Translations under genes and position numbers: made by a program
Notes under the pieces: generated by a model
What the model saw: the letters and a program-made list of their open reading frames with translations, nothing else
The model's database searches: none
What the model was told of the DNA's origin: nothing
In this document: piece after piece, positions 1 through 5,567 of the stretch
How the letters are laid out: each line of letters begins with the position of its first letter
How positions within the stretch are numbered: position 1 is the stretch's first letter
Assembly: GCA_964508755.1 (NCBI GenBank)
Contig: CAZDUZ010000047.1
Span: 1 to 7,379, forward strand
Direction: 5' to 3'
Length of the DNA: 7,379 bases
From: CAZDUZ01 sp964508755
GTDB taxonomy: Bacteria; Patescibacteriota; Dojkabacteria; SC72; JAFGCJ01

Positions 1-296
1 CACTCTATTTTGACGGAAAAGTTAGTGCGGTGGTCGGTACTCATACCCATGTTCCTACGGCTGATGAACGAATATTGCCAAAAGGTAGCGCATTTATAAC
101 TGATATCGGTATGGTAGGGGTGGTTGATTCATCTCTGTGGGTGAAGGCTGAGATTGTGCAGCAGCAAATGAAATACCCCTATGCACCAGGCTATGAAATT
201 GAAGAGAAAGGGAAACGTCGGCTTGATGCGGTTTTGATTGATGTTGAAAATGTTGGTAAATCAGTGAAAATTGAGAGGGTCAATAAAGTCCTTTAA
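1..296 (+). CDS. ymdB: YmdB-family metallophosphoesterase, C-terminal part (5' end outside window)
   Basis: The open frame runs in from the window edge (first full codon at 3) and gives the last 97 residues of a protein. It contains GTHTHVPTADERILP followed by ITDIGMVG, the C-terminal signature of the YmdB/TIGR00282 metallophosphoesterases, which hydrolyse 2',3'-cyclic nucleotides. In this family the two histidines of GTHTH are ligands of the dinuclear metal centre, and both are present. About 170 N-terminal residues, carrying the remaining metal ligands, lie upstream of the window. A GTG at 30 could be taken as a start but falls inside the conserved motif, so the gene is truncated by the window edge, not short. 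In Bacillus ymdB sits next to rny (RNase Y); the upstream neighbour is not visible here. The gene ends at TAA two bases before the HU promoter. Family assignment is firm; the cellular role is inferred from homologues. Confidence 0.9.
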   Translation, partial: LYFDGKVSAVVGTHTHVPTADERILPKGSAFITDIGMVGVVDSSLWVKAEIVQQQMKYPYAPGYEIEEKGKRRLDAVLIDVENVGKSVKIERVNKVL

Positions 297-298
297 TG

Positions 299-327
299 TT
301 GACATTCTTGAGGGTATTCGTTAAAGT
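299..327 (+). promoter_or_regulatory. Sigma70-type promoter of the HU gene
   Basis: A perfect -35 box TTGACA (299-304) is followed by a 17-base spacer and a -10 box TAAAGT (322-327, 4 of 6 matches). Transcription would start near 334, giving a leader of about 80 bases before the HU start codon. The promoter begins two bases after the ymdB-like stop codon, so HU can be transcribed independently of the upstream gene. Confidence 0.65.
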
Positions 328-335
328 ACAAGCAG

Positions 336-408
336 TGTGTACATCCTGAATGTGCACAGCGGAGCCGGAATTTTAATGTGTGCTCCATATCACTCGGAAA
401 GGAGGCAC
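336..408 (+). promoter_or_regulatory. Structured 5' leader of HU with possible Shine-Dalgarno sequestration
   Basis: Three pairings can be drawn by eye. A hairpin pairs 336-342 with 352-358 (7 bp, one G-U, 9-base loop). GGAGC at 361-365 can pair with GCTCC at 382-386. Bases 380-386 can alternatively pair with 401-408, which contains the Shine-Dalgarno GGAGG (7 pairs, one bulged G). The second and third structures share 382-386 and exclude each other, so the leader could switch between a closed and an open ribosome binding site. This is inference from base pairing only; no energies were computed and no known riboswitch class is recognised. Confidence 0.35.
398..405 (+). promoter_or_regulatory. 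Strong Shine-Dalgarno that decides the HU start
   Basis: AAAGGAGG is a near-complete anti-16S match and lies 10 bases before the ATG at 416. It supports ATG 416 over the in-frame upstream ATG at 380, which would add 12 residues not found in HU proteins. It is the clearest Shine-Dalgarno in the window. Confidence 0.8.
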
Positions 409-415
409 TGTCACA

Positions 416-688
416 ATGTTAAAGAAAGATCTTGTTGAAGTCGTTGCTGGTAAGACTGGTCTTACCAAACGAGCAGCTTCTGAAGCTGTCGAATCTACAC
501 TAGGTGCTATTGCCGATGCTCTCAAGAAGGGAGATAGCGTACTCCTTACTGGATTTGGTAAGTTCGAAGTTAGAAGTCGAGCTGCACGCACCGGTATCAA
601 CCCGAAAACCATGGAGAAAATTACTCTCCCTGCAAGCAAAGTACCTGCATTCAAAGCTGGTAAAGCTTTGAAGGTTGCCGTTAAATAA
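416..688 (+). CDS. hup: HU/IHF-family nucleoid DNA-binding protein
   Basis: The 90-residue product has the usual HU length and fold order: N-terminal helices starting MLKKDLVEVVAGKTGLTK, GFGKFEV at about 46-52, then the DNA-clamping arm RSRAARTGINPKTMEKI and the C-terminal PAFKAGKALK. Pro63, which intercalates into DNA in HU/IHF proteins, is present in INPKT; the consensus RNPxTG is changed to INPKTM, a mild divergence at the arm tip. HU dimers bend and compact DNA with little sequence preference. The start at 416 is chosen because of the Shine-Dalgarno at 398-405 and because MLKKDLV aligns with the normal HU N-terminus. The gene appears monocistronic, with its own promoter (299-327) and a terminator-like hairpin after the stop. 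Whether it acts as an HU homodimer or as one subunit of a pair cannot be told; the family is certain. Confidence 0.95.
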   Translation: MLKKDLVEVVAGKTGLTKRAASEAVESTLGAIADALKKGDSVLLTGFGKFEVRSRAARTGINPKTMEKITLPASKVPAFKAGKALKVAVK

Positions 689-712
689 CGGCCGGTATAC
701 TGTGCGGATAAG

Positions 713-750
713 AAATGGGGCCACGGATCGAAAGATCACGGGCCTCATTT
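713..750 (+). terminator. Hairpin terminator after HU
   Basis: AAATGGGGCC (713-722) pairs with GGCCTCATTT (741-750), 10 bp with one G-U. Inside it, beyond a 3x3 ACG/ACG internal loop, GATC pairs with GATC around a GAAA tetraloop. It begins 24 bases after the HU stop. The following bases are AT-rich (AATTATCTCT) but lack a clean run of T, so termination is likely but may be imperfect. Confidence 0.6.
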
Positions 751-797
751 AATTATCTCTGGTATATTTTCACGAACTTCAAGCACTTCTATCAGTC

Positions 798-825
798 TTG
801 CCACATTTCGTATTTTCAGTACAAT
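798..825 (+). promoter_or_regulatory. Promoter of the CAP/membrane protein/UMP kinase operon
   Basis: TTGCCA (798-803, 5 of 6 matches) and TACAAT (820-825, 5 of 6) are separated by 16 bases. The predicted start of transcription is near 831-833, only 2-4 bases before the ATG at 835. The in-frame triplet 829-831 is TAG, so translation cannot begin further upstream and the message would be leaderless. Confidence 0.55.
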
Positions 826-834
826 GGATAGGAC

Positions 835-2271
835 ATGGGCAACTTCTTGAAGAATCTCATAATTCCTCGATACAACAATAACTACTTTCCGTATGTGTTG
901 CGGAAGAAGTTCCTTGCTGTTGTAACTGTTGGTGTACTGCTTTTCAACCTTATGACAGCTGGCGGTCAATTAACGATTTTTGCAGGAGAAATCAGCAGTT
1001 CACGGCTCATTGAGCTTGCAAATCAAGAGCGTTTAGCCGCTGGTTTAGGTCAATTGAAACCAAATGCTCAGCTTGCCAATGCAGCTCAGGCTAAAGCGAA
1101 TAATATGTTCCAGTTGCAGTACTGGTCACATTATGGTCCGAATGGAGAAACTCCGTGGCAGTTTATTATTGCTGCGGGTTATAACTATGTATTTGCTGGA
1201 GAAAATCTCGCGAAGGGCTTCAGTTCATCAGAGGCCGTACATAGCGCGTGGATGGCCAGTCAGACTCACCGTGAAAACATCATGAAGTCGAATTATCAAG
1301 ATGTAGGAATTGCTGTCGTCGAAGGTAATCTGTTGGGTACAAATGTTGTATTAGTCGTTCAAATGTTCGGAGCGTTAACGCAAAGCAGTCAACCTGCTTC
1401 TCCGCTCCCTACACCGCAACAGCTTCCGCAACAGCCTGAACAGACTCCGCCACCTATTGTAAATGAAAATATTCCTTTAGAAGAGCCATTCGTAGAAATT
1501 AGTACTCCTGAGAATGATTCAAAACTAAGTGATCCTCGGTTTACAATGTCAGGTAGGACCAATCCCTCTGCAGACAGGGTTATCGTTGAGGATGGAGATG
1601 ATAGGAACGAAGGTTCTGTTGGAGAAGATGGCATATGGGACTATCGTCCAGTTAAGGAGTGGACTGAGGGTAGCCACAATGTGAAAGTGTGGAGTGAAGA
1701 TAGGACGGTATCATCATCTGTTGCTTTTGAAATTGATACAACCCCACCATCTATCGAAGCTGATTCTCTTACCGTTATTCCCTCTACCGAAGAGAATATG
1801 ATTGAAATATCAATTAATATTGATAGTACTGCAGAAACGGCACTTCTTGTTGCCGGTGAACGTTCAATGTCACTAGAAAAGAAAAGCGATAATGATAGAT
1901 ATTCGTTATCTGTCCGAAAGGATGAAGTCGTCGGGTTTTCACCTGTTAAGGTTGTATCCGTGGATGATGTGGGAAATGTTTCAGAGCTAGAAATTACCAC
2001 TCAAGTATCTCCGGAAGTTCTAGGAAATAGCACAAGCAGTACCAATACAAGCCTGGTTGATCGTATACAGAATTTAAGCACTTCTGACGTCGCAAAGCTT
2101 GTCACTCGAGGCGTGGTAGTTTCTATTGCTCTTTTCTTAATTATTGATGCAGTTTACCTTTATAAGCTTAATATCATTCATACGAGAGGGAAATCACTTT
2201 TCCCTATGGCTCTGTGGATACTTCTAATGACAATCGGAATTATTGTCGGAAGAGGGGGAAATATTCTGTAA
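835..2271 (+). CDS. Membrane-anchored CAP-domain protein with Ig-like repeats
   Basis: The product has 478 residues. After a basic, Asn/Pro-rich N-terminus (IIPRYNNNYFPYVLRKK) comes a hydrophobic segment at about 26-43 acting as a signal anchor. Residues 55-178 form a CAP (SCP/PR-1) domain: SxxRLIELANQERLAAGL, WSHYGP with His99, GENLA with Glu123 and THRENIM with His145, the conserved cavity residues of the family. A Pro/Gln-rich linker follows (184-210), then an Ig-like domain at about 219-304 (SGRTNPSADRV, DGIWDY, EGSHNVKV, DTTPP) and a second beta-rich repeat at about 306-395 ending DDVGNVSELEI. Two helices near 426-443 and 455-472 close the protein. The large central part should face outside the cell. 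CAP proteins occur in all domains and most bacterial ones lack a defined biochemical role; envelope binding or remodelling is inference. ATG 835 is the first possible start, since an in-frame stop lies at 829-831. It leads an apparent three-gene operon. Confidence 0.88.
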   Translation: MGNFLKNLIIPRYNNNYFPYVLRKKFLAVVTVGVLLFNLMTAGGQLTIFAGEISSSRLIELANQERLAAGLGQLKPNAQLANAAQAKANNMFQLQYWSHYGPNGETPWQFIIAAGYNYVFAGENLAKGFSSSEAVHSAWMASQTHRENIMKSNYQDVGIAVVEGNLLGTNVVLVVQMFGALTQSSQPASPLPTPQQLPQQPEQTPPPIVNENIPLEEPFVEISTPENDSKLSDPRFTMSGRTNPSADRVIVEDGDDRNEGSVGEDGIWDYRPVKEWTEGSHNVKVWSEDRTVSSSVAFEIDTTPPSIEADSLTVIPSTEENMIEISINIDSTAETALLVAGERSMSLEKKSDNDRYSLSVRKDEVVGFSPVKVVSVDDVGNVSELEITTQVSPEVLGNSTSSTNTSLVDRIQNLSTSDVAKLVTRGVVVSIALFLIIDAVYLYKLNIIHTRGKSLFPMALWILLMTIGIIVGRGGNIL

Positions 2272-2282
2272 AAAATATTGCT

Positions 2283-3167
2283 ATGATGTTTTCAAAAAAC
2301 AAAAGAGAAAAGCCGCCACGATCTTCTAGACGGTCACATACCCCCGAGGAGTCAGCTAAAGCCTTGATTTTAAGGAGAAGTGTTTTTTATACAATATGCC
2401 TTTTTGCGGTGTATCAACTGATGCTCATTCCTTTGCAGTCATCGAACTATCCGCTTTTCTGGATTGCCTCTGGAATAGGGATTGTTCTAGTAATTGCAGA
2501 ACTGTTGTATTCTCGAACCCATCAATCACGTTCCGCGATCCACTTTGAACTTCCACACCTTACTAAACCCCGCGGTAGGGAGCACCTGCTCCATCACATA
2601 CTCATTCCAATACTCCTCTATACGAGTGGAACCCTCTTTTTGTTTTTTAATCGGGTCAGGGCGCTTGACCAGGTAGCAATTGTGCTTCTGAGCTTTACCT
2701 TTTTTGTGATTCTATACAATATTTCTGCTTCTACTTTAAAAATATATGTGATAGAGCGGAAGACGAGAACCTTATATGACTTTGTAAATATTATCGTCTT
2801 CTACTTTATTACTGATGTATTGATAAACCTCATGATGTACTACGGATTGTCGCAGTGGTTTGTATTCGGAGGTACGATTGCTGCAACTTTCATACTTATC
2901 GGTTTAATGATTCTGATAACGAGACAGTATTCTCTTGAAATCTTTGCCATGTTGTTGCTGACTGCCTTTATTATGGGAGTAATTGTGTTTTCTTTGTGGC
3001 AAGTACCTCTCTTTAATATTGCGGTAATATCTATTGTTGCAACGGTTGCTTTCTATCTCTTCGATGTGTATTGGCATCACCAGCTTGAGGGTAGTTTTAC
3101 CTGGGATGCGATGTCACAATATGTTTTGTTTGCCATTATGGCAGTTATTTTACTTCTGTATATCTAA
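2283..3167 (+). CDS. Multispan integral membrane protein of unknown function (about 9 helices)
   Basis: I do not recognise the family. The 294-residue product has a basic, hydrophilic N-terminus (MMFSKNKREKPPRSSRRS) and then about nine hydrophobic segments, near 34-52, 56-76, 101-122, 130-149, 165-187, 192-212, 218-238, 242-263 and 280-294. The last segment runs to the final residue. Basic loops such as KIYVIERKTRT (153-163) suggest cytoplasmic sides. No catalytic motif, transporter signature or ATP-binding site was found. Two histidines in a row (VYWHHQ, about 262-267) and another pair at 104-105 lie near membrane boundaries. ATG 2283 (or 2286) was chosen because a GTG at 2214 would overlap the CAP gene by 58 bases; there is no well-placed Shine-Dalgarno, only AGAGGGGG about 24 bases upstream. 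It starts 11 bases after the CAP stop and ends 3 bases before the UMP kinase ATG, so co-transcription and perhaps translational coupling are likely. The start is less certain than the gene. Confidence 0.8.
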   Translation: MMFSKNKREKPPRSSRRSHTPEESAKALILRRSVFYTICLFAVYQLMLIPLQSSNYPLFWIASGIGIVLVIAELLYSRTHQSRSAIHFELPHLTKPRGREHLLHHILIPILLYTSGTLFLFFNRVRALDQVAIVLLSFTFFVILYNISASTLKIYVIERKTRTLYDFVNIIVFYFITDVLINLMMYYGLSQWFVFGGTIAATFILIGLMILITRQYSLEIFAMLLLTAFIMGVIVFSLWQVPLFNIAVISIVATVAFYLFDVYWHHQLEGSFTWDAMSQYVLFAIMAVILLLYI

Positions 3168-3170
3168 TCC

Positions 3171-3932
3171 ATGGAGTATGTAGTTGTGAAGCTCGGGGGA
3201 AGCCTGGCGTCAACCGCTGAATCTCTCGTAAATGTTCCTCTTGTAAAAGGGTACTGTAACAATATTCGAGAGTTATATGCTCACCAAGATGAGCATACTC
3301 CCCGCTTAATACTTGTTGTAGGTTGTGGAAATATCGCTAGACAGTACCGAGATGCCGGAATTGCCTGTGGAGAGGATCGGGATGTAGATCTTCACCGTAT
3401 CGGTATGACTGCGGGATGGCCCACTGCGGAGCTTTTTAGAGCACTCATCGATGAGGTTGCCTACCAAAATGTATTAGGTATTGGTGTGTATGCAGAGAAT
3501 CGACAAGAAGCTGAAAAAATGATGGCAAATGACTTTGAGAGGTGGCTGAAAGGAGATAAACCGGTGTTAGTGACCGGAGGCTTTATAAATGGGGCAAGTA
3601 CTGATTTTAATGCAGTTCTTCTTGCTTCAAAAATCGGTGTTGATCGCTTTTATAAGCTTACTGACGTCGATCATGTGTATACCAGTGATCCGAAATCAGA
3701 TCTCAATGCCAAGCCATTAGACCAGATTTCATGGATGGAGTTGTTTAGGCTCTTTGATGTCAGCTTTGATGATCCTCAGCATAAACCGGGAACGCATATT
3801 CCTGTCGATCTTTTTGCGGCACGACTTGCATATGAAAACCAGATCGGTTGTTTTCTTTCAGATGGAAGAGATCCTGAAACAATAAAAGATATATTTAAAG
3901 GAAGCTTGAAAGTCGGAACGCTAATTCATTAG
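3171..3932 (+). CDS. pyrH: Amino-acid-kinase family protein, probable archaeal-type UMP kinase
   Basis: The 253-residue product shows the amino acid kinase fold: VVKLGGSL at 5-12 (ATP phosphate loop), VVGCGNIARQYRD at 49-61, DLHRIGMTA at 73-81, VTGGFINGASTDFNA at 134-148, LTDVDHVYTSDP at 163-174, GTHIPVDLFAARLA at 207-220 and DGRDPETI at 231-238. UMP kinase makes UDP from UMP and ATP in pyrimidine nucleotide synthesis in the cytoplasm. The late DGRDPxxI...VGT ending and the GT/SxTD motif resemble the archaeal PyrH family (TIGR02076) more than the hexameric bacterial enzyme. Oddities are GCGN where GGGN is usual and TDVDHVYT in place of TDVDGVYT. No Shine-Dalgarno precedes ATG 3171, three bases after the upstream stop, so translation probably depends on coupling. 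Alternatives within the superfamily are an isopentenyl phosphate kinase-like or other small-molecule kinase; superfamily is certain, substrate less so. Confidence 0.75.
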   Translation: MEYVVVKLGGSLASTAESLVNVPLVKGYCNNIRELYAHQDEHTPRLILVVGCGNIARQYRDAGIACGEDRDVDLHRIGMTAGWPTAELFRALIDEVAYQNVLGIGVYAENRQEAEKMMANDFERWLKGDKPVLVTGGFINGASTDFNAVLLASKIGVDRFYKLTDVDHVYTSDPKSDLNAKPLDQISWMELFRLFDVSFDDPQHKPGTHIPVDLFAARLAYENQIGCFLSDGRDPETIKDIFKGSLKVGTLIH

Positions 3933-3961
3933 GGTGCTATCAGTTATATGGCTCCGACTTT
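3909..3961. terminator. Inverted repeat between convergent genes, possible terminator
   Basis: AAAGTCGGA (3909-3917) is a perfect inverted repeat of TCCGACTTT (3953-3961), 9 bp around a 35-base loop that contains the UMP kinase stop codon. On the + strand the second arm runs into TTTTATGTATTAG, a short T-rich tail. It lies between the convergent UMP kinase and sortase genes, where a terminator is expected. The long loop and short T run keep confidence moderate. Confidence 0.45.
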
Positions 3962-3999
3962 TATGTATTAGTAGTCTTCCTTTTCTGTGTCTCCGTGCA

Positions 4000-4842
4000 T
4001 TATTGAACCTCTGTAGCTTGAACAATGAGCCTTTGTGAGAGGTCTCCTCTTGGGTAGCACGTTTGCAACGTTAATGAATTTTCTCCAGGAAATGGCGAAT
4101 GTGCCTGATACACTTCAATATCTTCAGGATTAACTATGAAAAGGCGCTTTACAACATACGTGAATTGCTTACCTTCGTAATAAAGCTCGATGGTGTCTCC
4201 TGATTCAAGTTCATCTATGCGGGTAAACCATCCTCCTTGCGGAGTTATTCCTGAAGGAGCGGTACGGCTGTGAGCAAAAAGATATATGTTTCCATTCCTT
4301 TGTCCGGGTAACGCGGTGTTTTCGCCATGTGCAACAGCTTTTTCCATTATGGGAAGGTATATATGTCGAGCAGATGGGTCAACATGCGGGATGATATTTT
4401 GAGTAAGATCTATTCGAGGAATTTGTATGGTAAATGATTCCGAAGAAGCGGTTTGAGGAAGGTACTCTGATGGTATGGGTGCTGTTTTAGTGAAGGTTGT
4501 GTACCTCGATGAGGAACGTGCAAGCATTGATTCTTCAGCAATTTTCTCATTAGAAACTTGTTGGGGGTAAATGACAGGAAATGAAGGTAGTTTCTCGGAC
4601 TTTTGTGAATTACTTGTGAATCTTGCATAATTCTTTTTTTCTTGTAACTCAACGTAGGTAACGGTTGCTATATCAGAATCCTGTTTGTTAAATGCCTGAG
4701 GGAGTGGATTGGCTGCACGTGATTGAGGAGATGATGACTCATGTAACAACAAGTACAGAGGAAGTGGAATCATACACAGCACAGAAAGACCTGTCAGTAT
4801 GACCTGCTTAGGCGATAAAGAAGAAAAGAATCCTCTGAGCAT
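4000..4842 (-). CDS. Sortase (membrane-anchored cysteine transpeptidase)
   Basis: The 280-residue product has a cytoplasmic stub and a hydrophobic anchor at about 13-33 (VILTGLSVLCMIPLPLYLLL). A low-complexity Ser/Gln/Lys-rich stalk covers about 35-130, and a sortase domain covers 137-277. The catalytic triad is visible: His191 in LFAHS, Cys262 in TLQTCYPRG and Arg271 in SQRLIVQA. ALPGQRNGNIYLF, FTRIDELESGDTIEL, YVVKRLFIVNPEDIEV and SLTLQTC follow the family's strand order. Sortases cleave a C-terminal sorting signal and join the protein to the envelope or to a pilin subunit. The class is not settled; it resembles small housekeeping-like or class D/E enzymes. No LPxTG-type substrate is encoded in the window, and the nearby CAP protein ends in transmembrane helices instead. 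ATG 4842 has AAGGA four bases upstream on the minus strand. The gene follows greA by 62 bases and is probably co-transcribed with it. Confidence 0.9.
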   Translation of the reverse strand: MLRGFFSSLSPKQVILTGLSVLCMIPLPLYLLLHESSSPQSRAANPLPQAFNKQDSDIATVTYVELQEKKNYARFTSNSQKSEKLPSFPVIYPQQVSNEKIAEESMLARSSSRYTTFTKTAPIPSEYLPQTASSESFTIQIPRIDLTQNIIPHVDPSARHIYLPIMEKAVAHGENTALPGQRNGNIYLFAHSRTAPSGITPQGGWFTRIDELESGDTIELYYEGKQFTYVVKRLFIVNPEDIEVYQAHSPFPGENSLTLQTCYPRGDLSQRLIVQATEVQ

Positions 4843-4881
4843 ATATTCCTTGTCGAAGAGACTATATAGAGTGGGGGCAGA

Positions 4882-4917
4882 CCGAAATGCTAAAGGGAAG
4901 TCCCTTAGGCAATTCGG
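4882..4917 (-). repeat. Imperfect inverted repeat overlapping the greA stop codon
   Basis: Bases 4882-4897 can pair with 4902-4917 around an AAGT loop. Read as + strand RNA this gives 14 pairs (one G-U) and two A-A mismatches; read as - strand RNA, the direction of greA transcription, 13 pairs remain. The greA stop (4905-4907) is in one arm. No T-rich tract follows on the minus strand, so it is not a typical terminator. A role in mRNA processing, 3'-end protection, or partial attenuation between greA and the sortase gene is inference. Confidence 0.4.
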
Positions 4918-5378
4918 ATTATATCATACTGCTGTTCTCCGGCAGGAGTTCTCACTACAGCCTTTTCACCTACTTTTTTACCAATGAGGGCTTTCCCAAA
5001 CGGAGAGTCGACGGAAATTTTGTTCTGTGTGGGGTCAGCTTCGGTGGAACCGACAATAGTGTAGGTAACTTCGCGGTCCTTCACTTTAATAGTGACGGTT
5101 GAGCCTATTGATGCGTGAGTAATGTCACTTCCATCATTGTCTTCGAGGATAATGGCATTAGAGATCATGTCTTTCAGCTCTTCTATTCGGCGCTCGTTTG
5201 AGGCGATTTCGTCTTGGACGCGATAGTAACTGGTGTTTTCCGATAAATCACCTTCTCCCATTTCAGCATCTAGATCATCCTGCAGTTTTCTTCTCGTAAT
5301 TTCAACGCGCTCCTTCAGCTCGTTTTCGAGCAGTTCAAGTCCTGTTTGCGTGAGCTTTAGTTTTTTAAATTTTGACAT
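4905..5378 (-). CDS. greA: Transcript cleavage factor GreA
   Basis: The 157-residue product matches GreA in length (about 158) and in both domains. Residues 1-75 are the antiparallel coiled coil (LTQTGLELLENELKERVEITRR, then RRIEELKDMI), with GDLSENTSY at its tip, where Asp44 and Glu47 correspond to the acidic pair that inserts into the RNA polymerase secondary channel and places Mg2+ for transcript cleavage. Residues about 80-157 are the globular FKBP-like domain (IGSTVTIK, YTIVGSTEADP, ISVDSPFGKALIGKKVGE). GreA rescues backtracked RNA polymerase. The usual DLxENAEY is slightly changed to DLSENTSY. There is no Shine-Dalgarno before ATG 5378, the upstream bases being AT-rich; a promoter at 5568-5596 would give a leader of about 180 bases. 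The sortase gene follows downstream on the same strand. Confidence 0.95.
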   Translation of the reverse strand: MSKFKKLKLTQTGLELLENELKERVEITRRKLQDDLDAEMGEGDLSENTSYYRVQDEIASNERRIEELKDMISNAIILEDNDGSDITHASIGSTVTIKVKDREVTYTIVGSTEADPTQNKISVDSPFGKALIGKKVGEKAVVRTPAGEQQYDIIRIA

Positions 5379-5428
5379 ATATAAAACAAATATTAATTAA
5401 TTATTTCTTAATGAAGTGACATTTTCTC

Positions 5429-5434
5429 GGTCAA
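5429..5434 (-). promoter_or_regulatory. Weak alternative -35 element for greA
   Basis: On the minus strand TTGACC matches 5 of 6 bases of the -35 consensus. The best -10 at 17 bases is TTAAGA (5406-5411), only about 2 of 6. A start here would give a short greA leader. The promoter at 5568-5596 is better matched, so this is a fallback. Confidence 0.2.
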
Positions 5435-5440
5435 GAATAA

Positions 5441-5461
5441 TTCTCAAAGAATGTTTGAGAA
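5441..5461 (-). repeat. Perfect 8-bp inverted repeat in the greA leader
   Basis: TTCTCAAA (5441-5448) and TTTGAGAA (5454-5461) flank a 5-base spacer. As minus-strand RNA it is a hairpin followed by TTATTCTT, a mildly T-rich stretch, so it could be a weak attenuator; as DNA it has the shape of a dimeric-regulator operator. The stem has only two G-C pairs. Confidence 0.4.
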
Positions 5462-5468
5462 ACGATTA

Positions 5469-5494
5469 GTGCGGTAGGATATACATACCGGCAC
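5469..5494 (-). repeat. Hairpin in the greA leader
   Basis: GTGC-GGTA (5469-5476) pairs with TACC-G-GCAC (5486-5494), 8 bp with one bulged base and a 9-base loop. It is the most GC-rich stem in the intergenic region and would be transcribed if greA starts from the promoter at 5568-5596. Confidence 0.4.
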
Positions 5495-5567
5495 TTATAG
5501 ACGTATTTAACTGTGATCCGGTTTTCTTATGCACTAAAAAAGAGGGATAAAAATCCTTACGTTTATA

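Noticed and set aside
380..415. Upstream ATG at 380 extending HU by 12 residues
   Set aside because: The Shine-Dalgarno at 398-405 fits ATG 416, and the extra residues do not belong to HU proteins.
1641..2000. 119-codon minus-strand open frame inside the CAP gene
   Set aside because: It is antisense to a well-supported gene, Ser/Thr-rich, with no domain, and is best explained as a shadow.
2214..2282. GTG at 2214 as start of the membrane protein
   Set aside because: It would overlap the CAP gene by 58 bases and add a segment that is only the shifted frame of the CAP C-terminus. ATG 2283 is simpler.
5535..5558. Small hairpin plus six T on the minus strand as an intrinsic terminator
   Set aside because: The stem is only 4-5 bp and begins within a few bases of the predicted greA transcription start, so a true terminator is doubtful. 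It is mentioned only as part of the leader.
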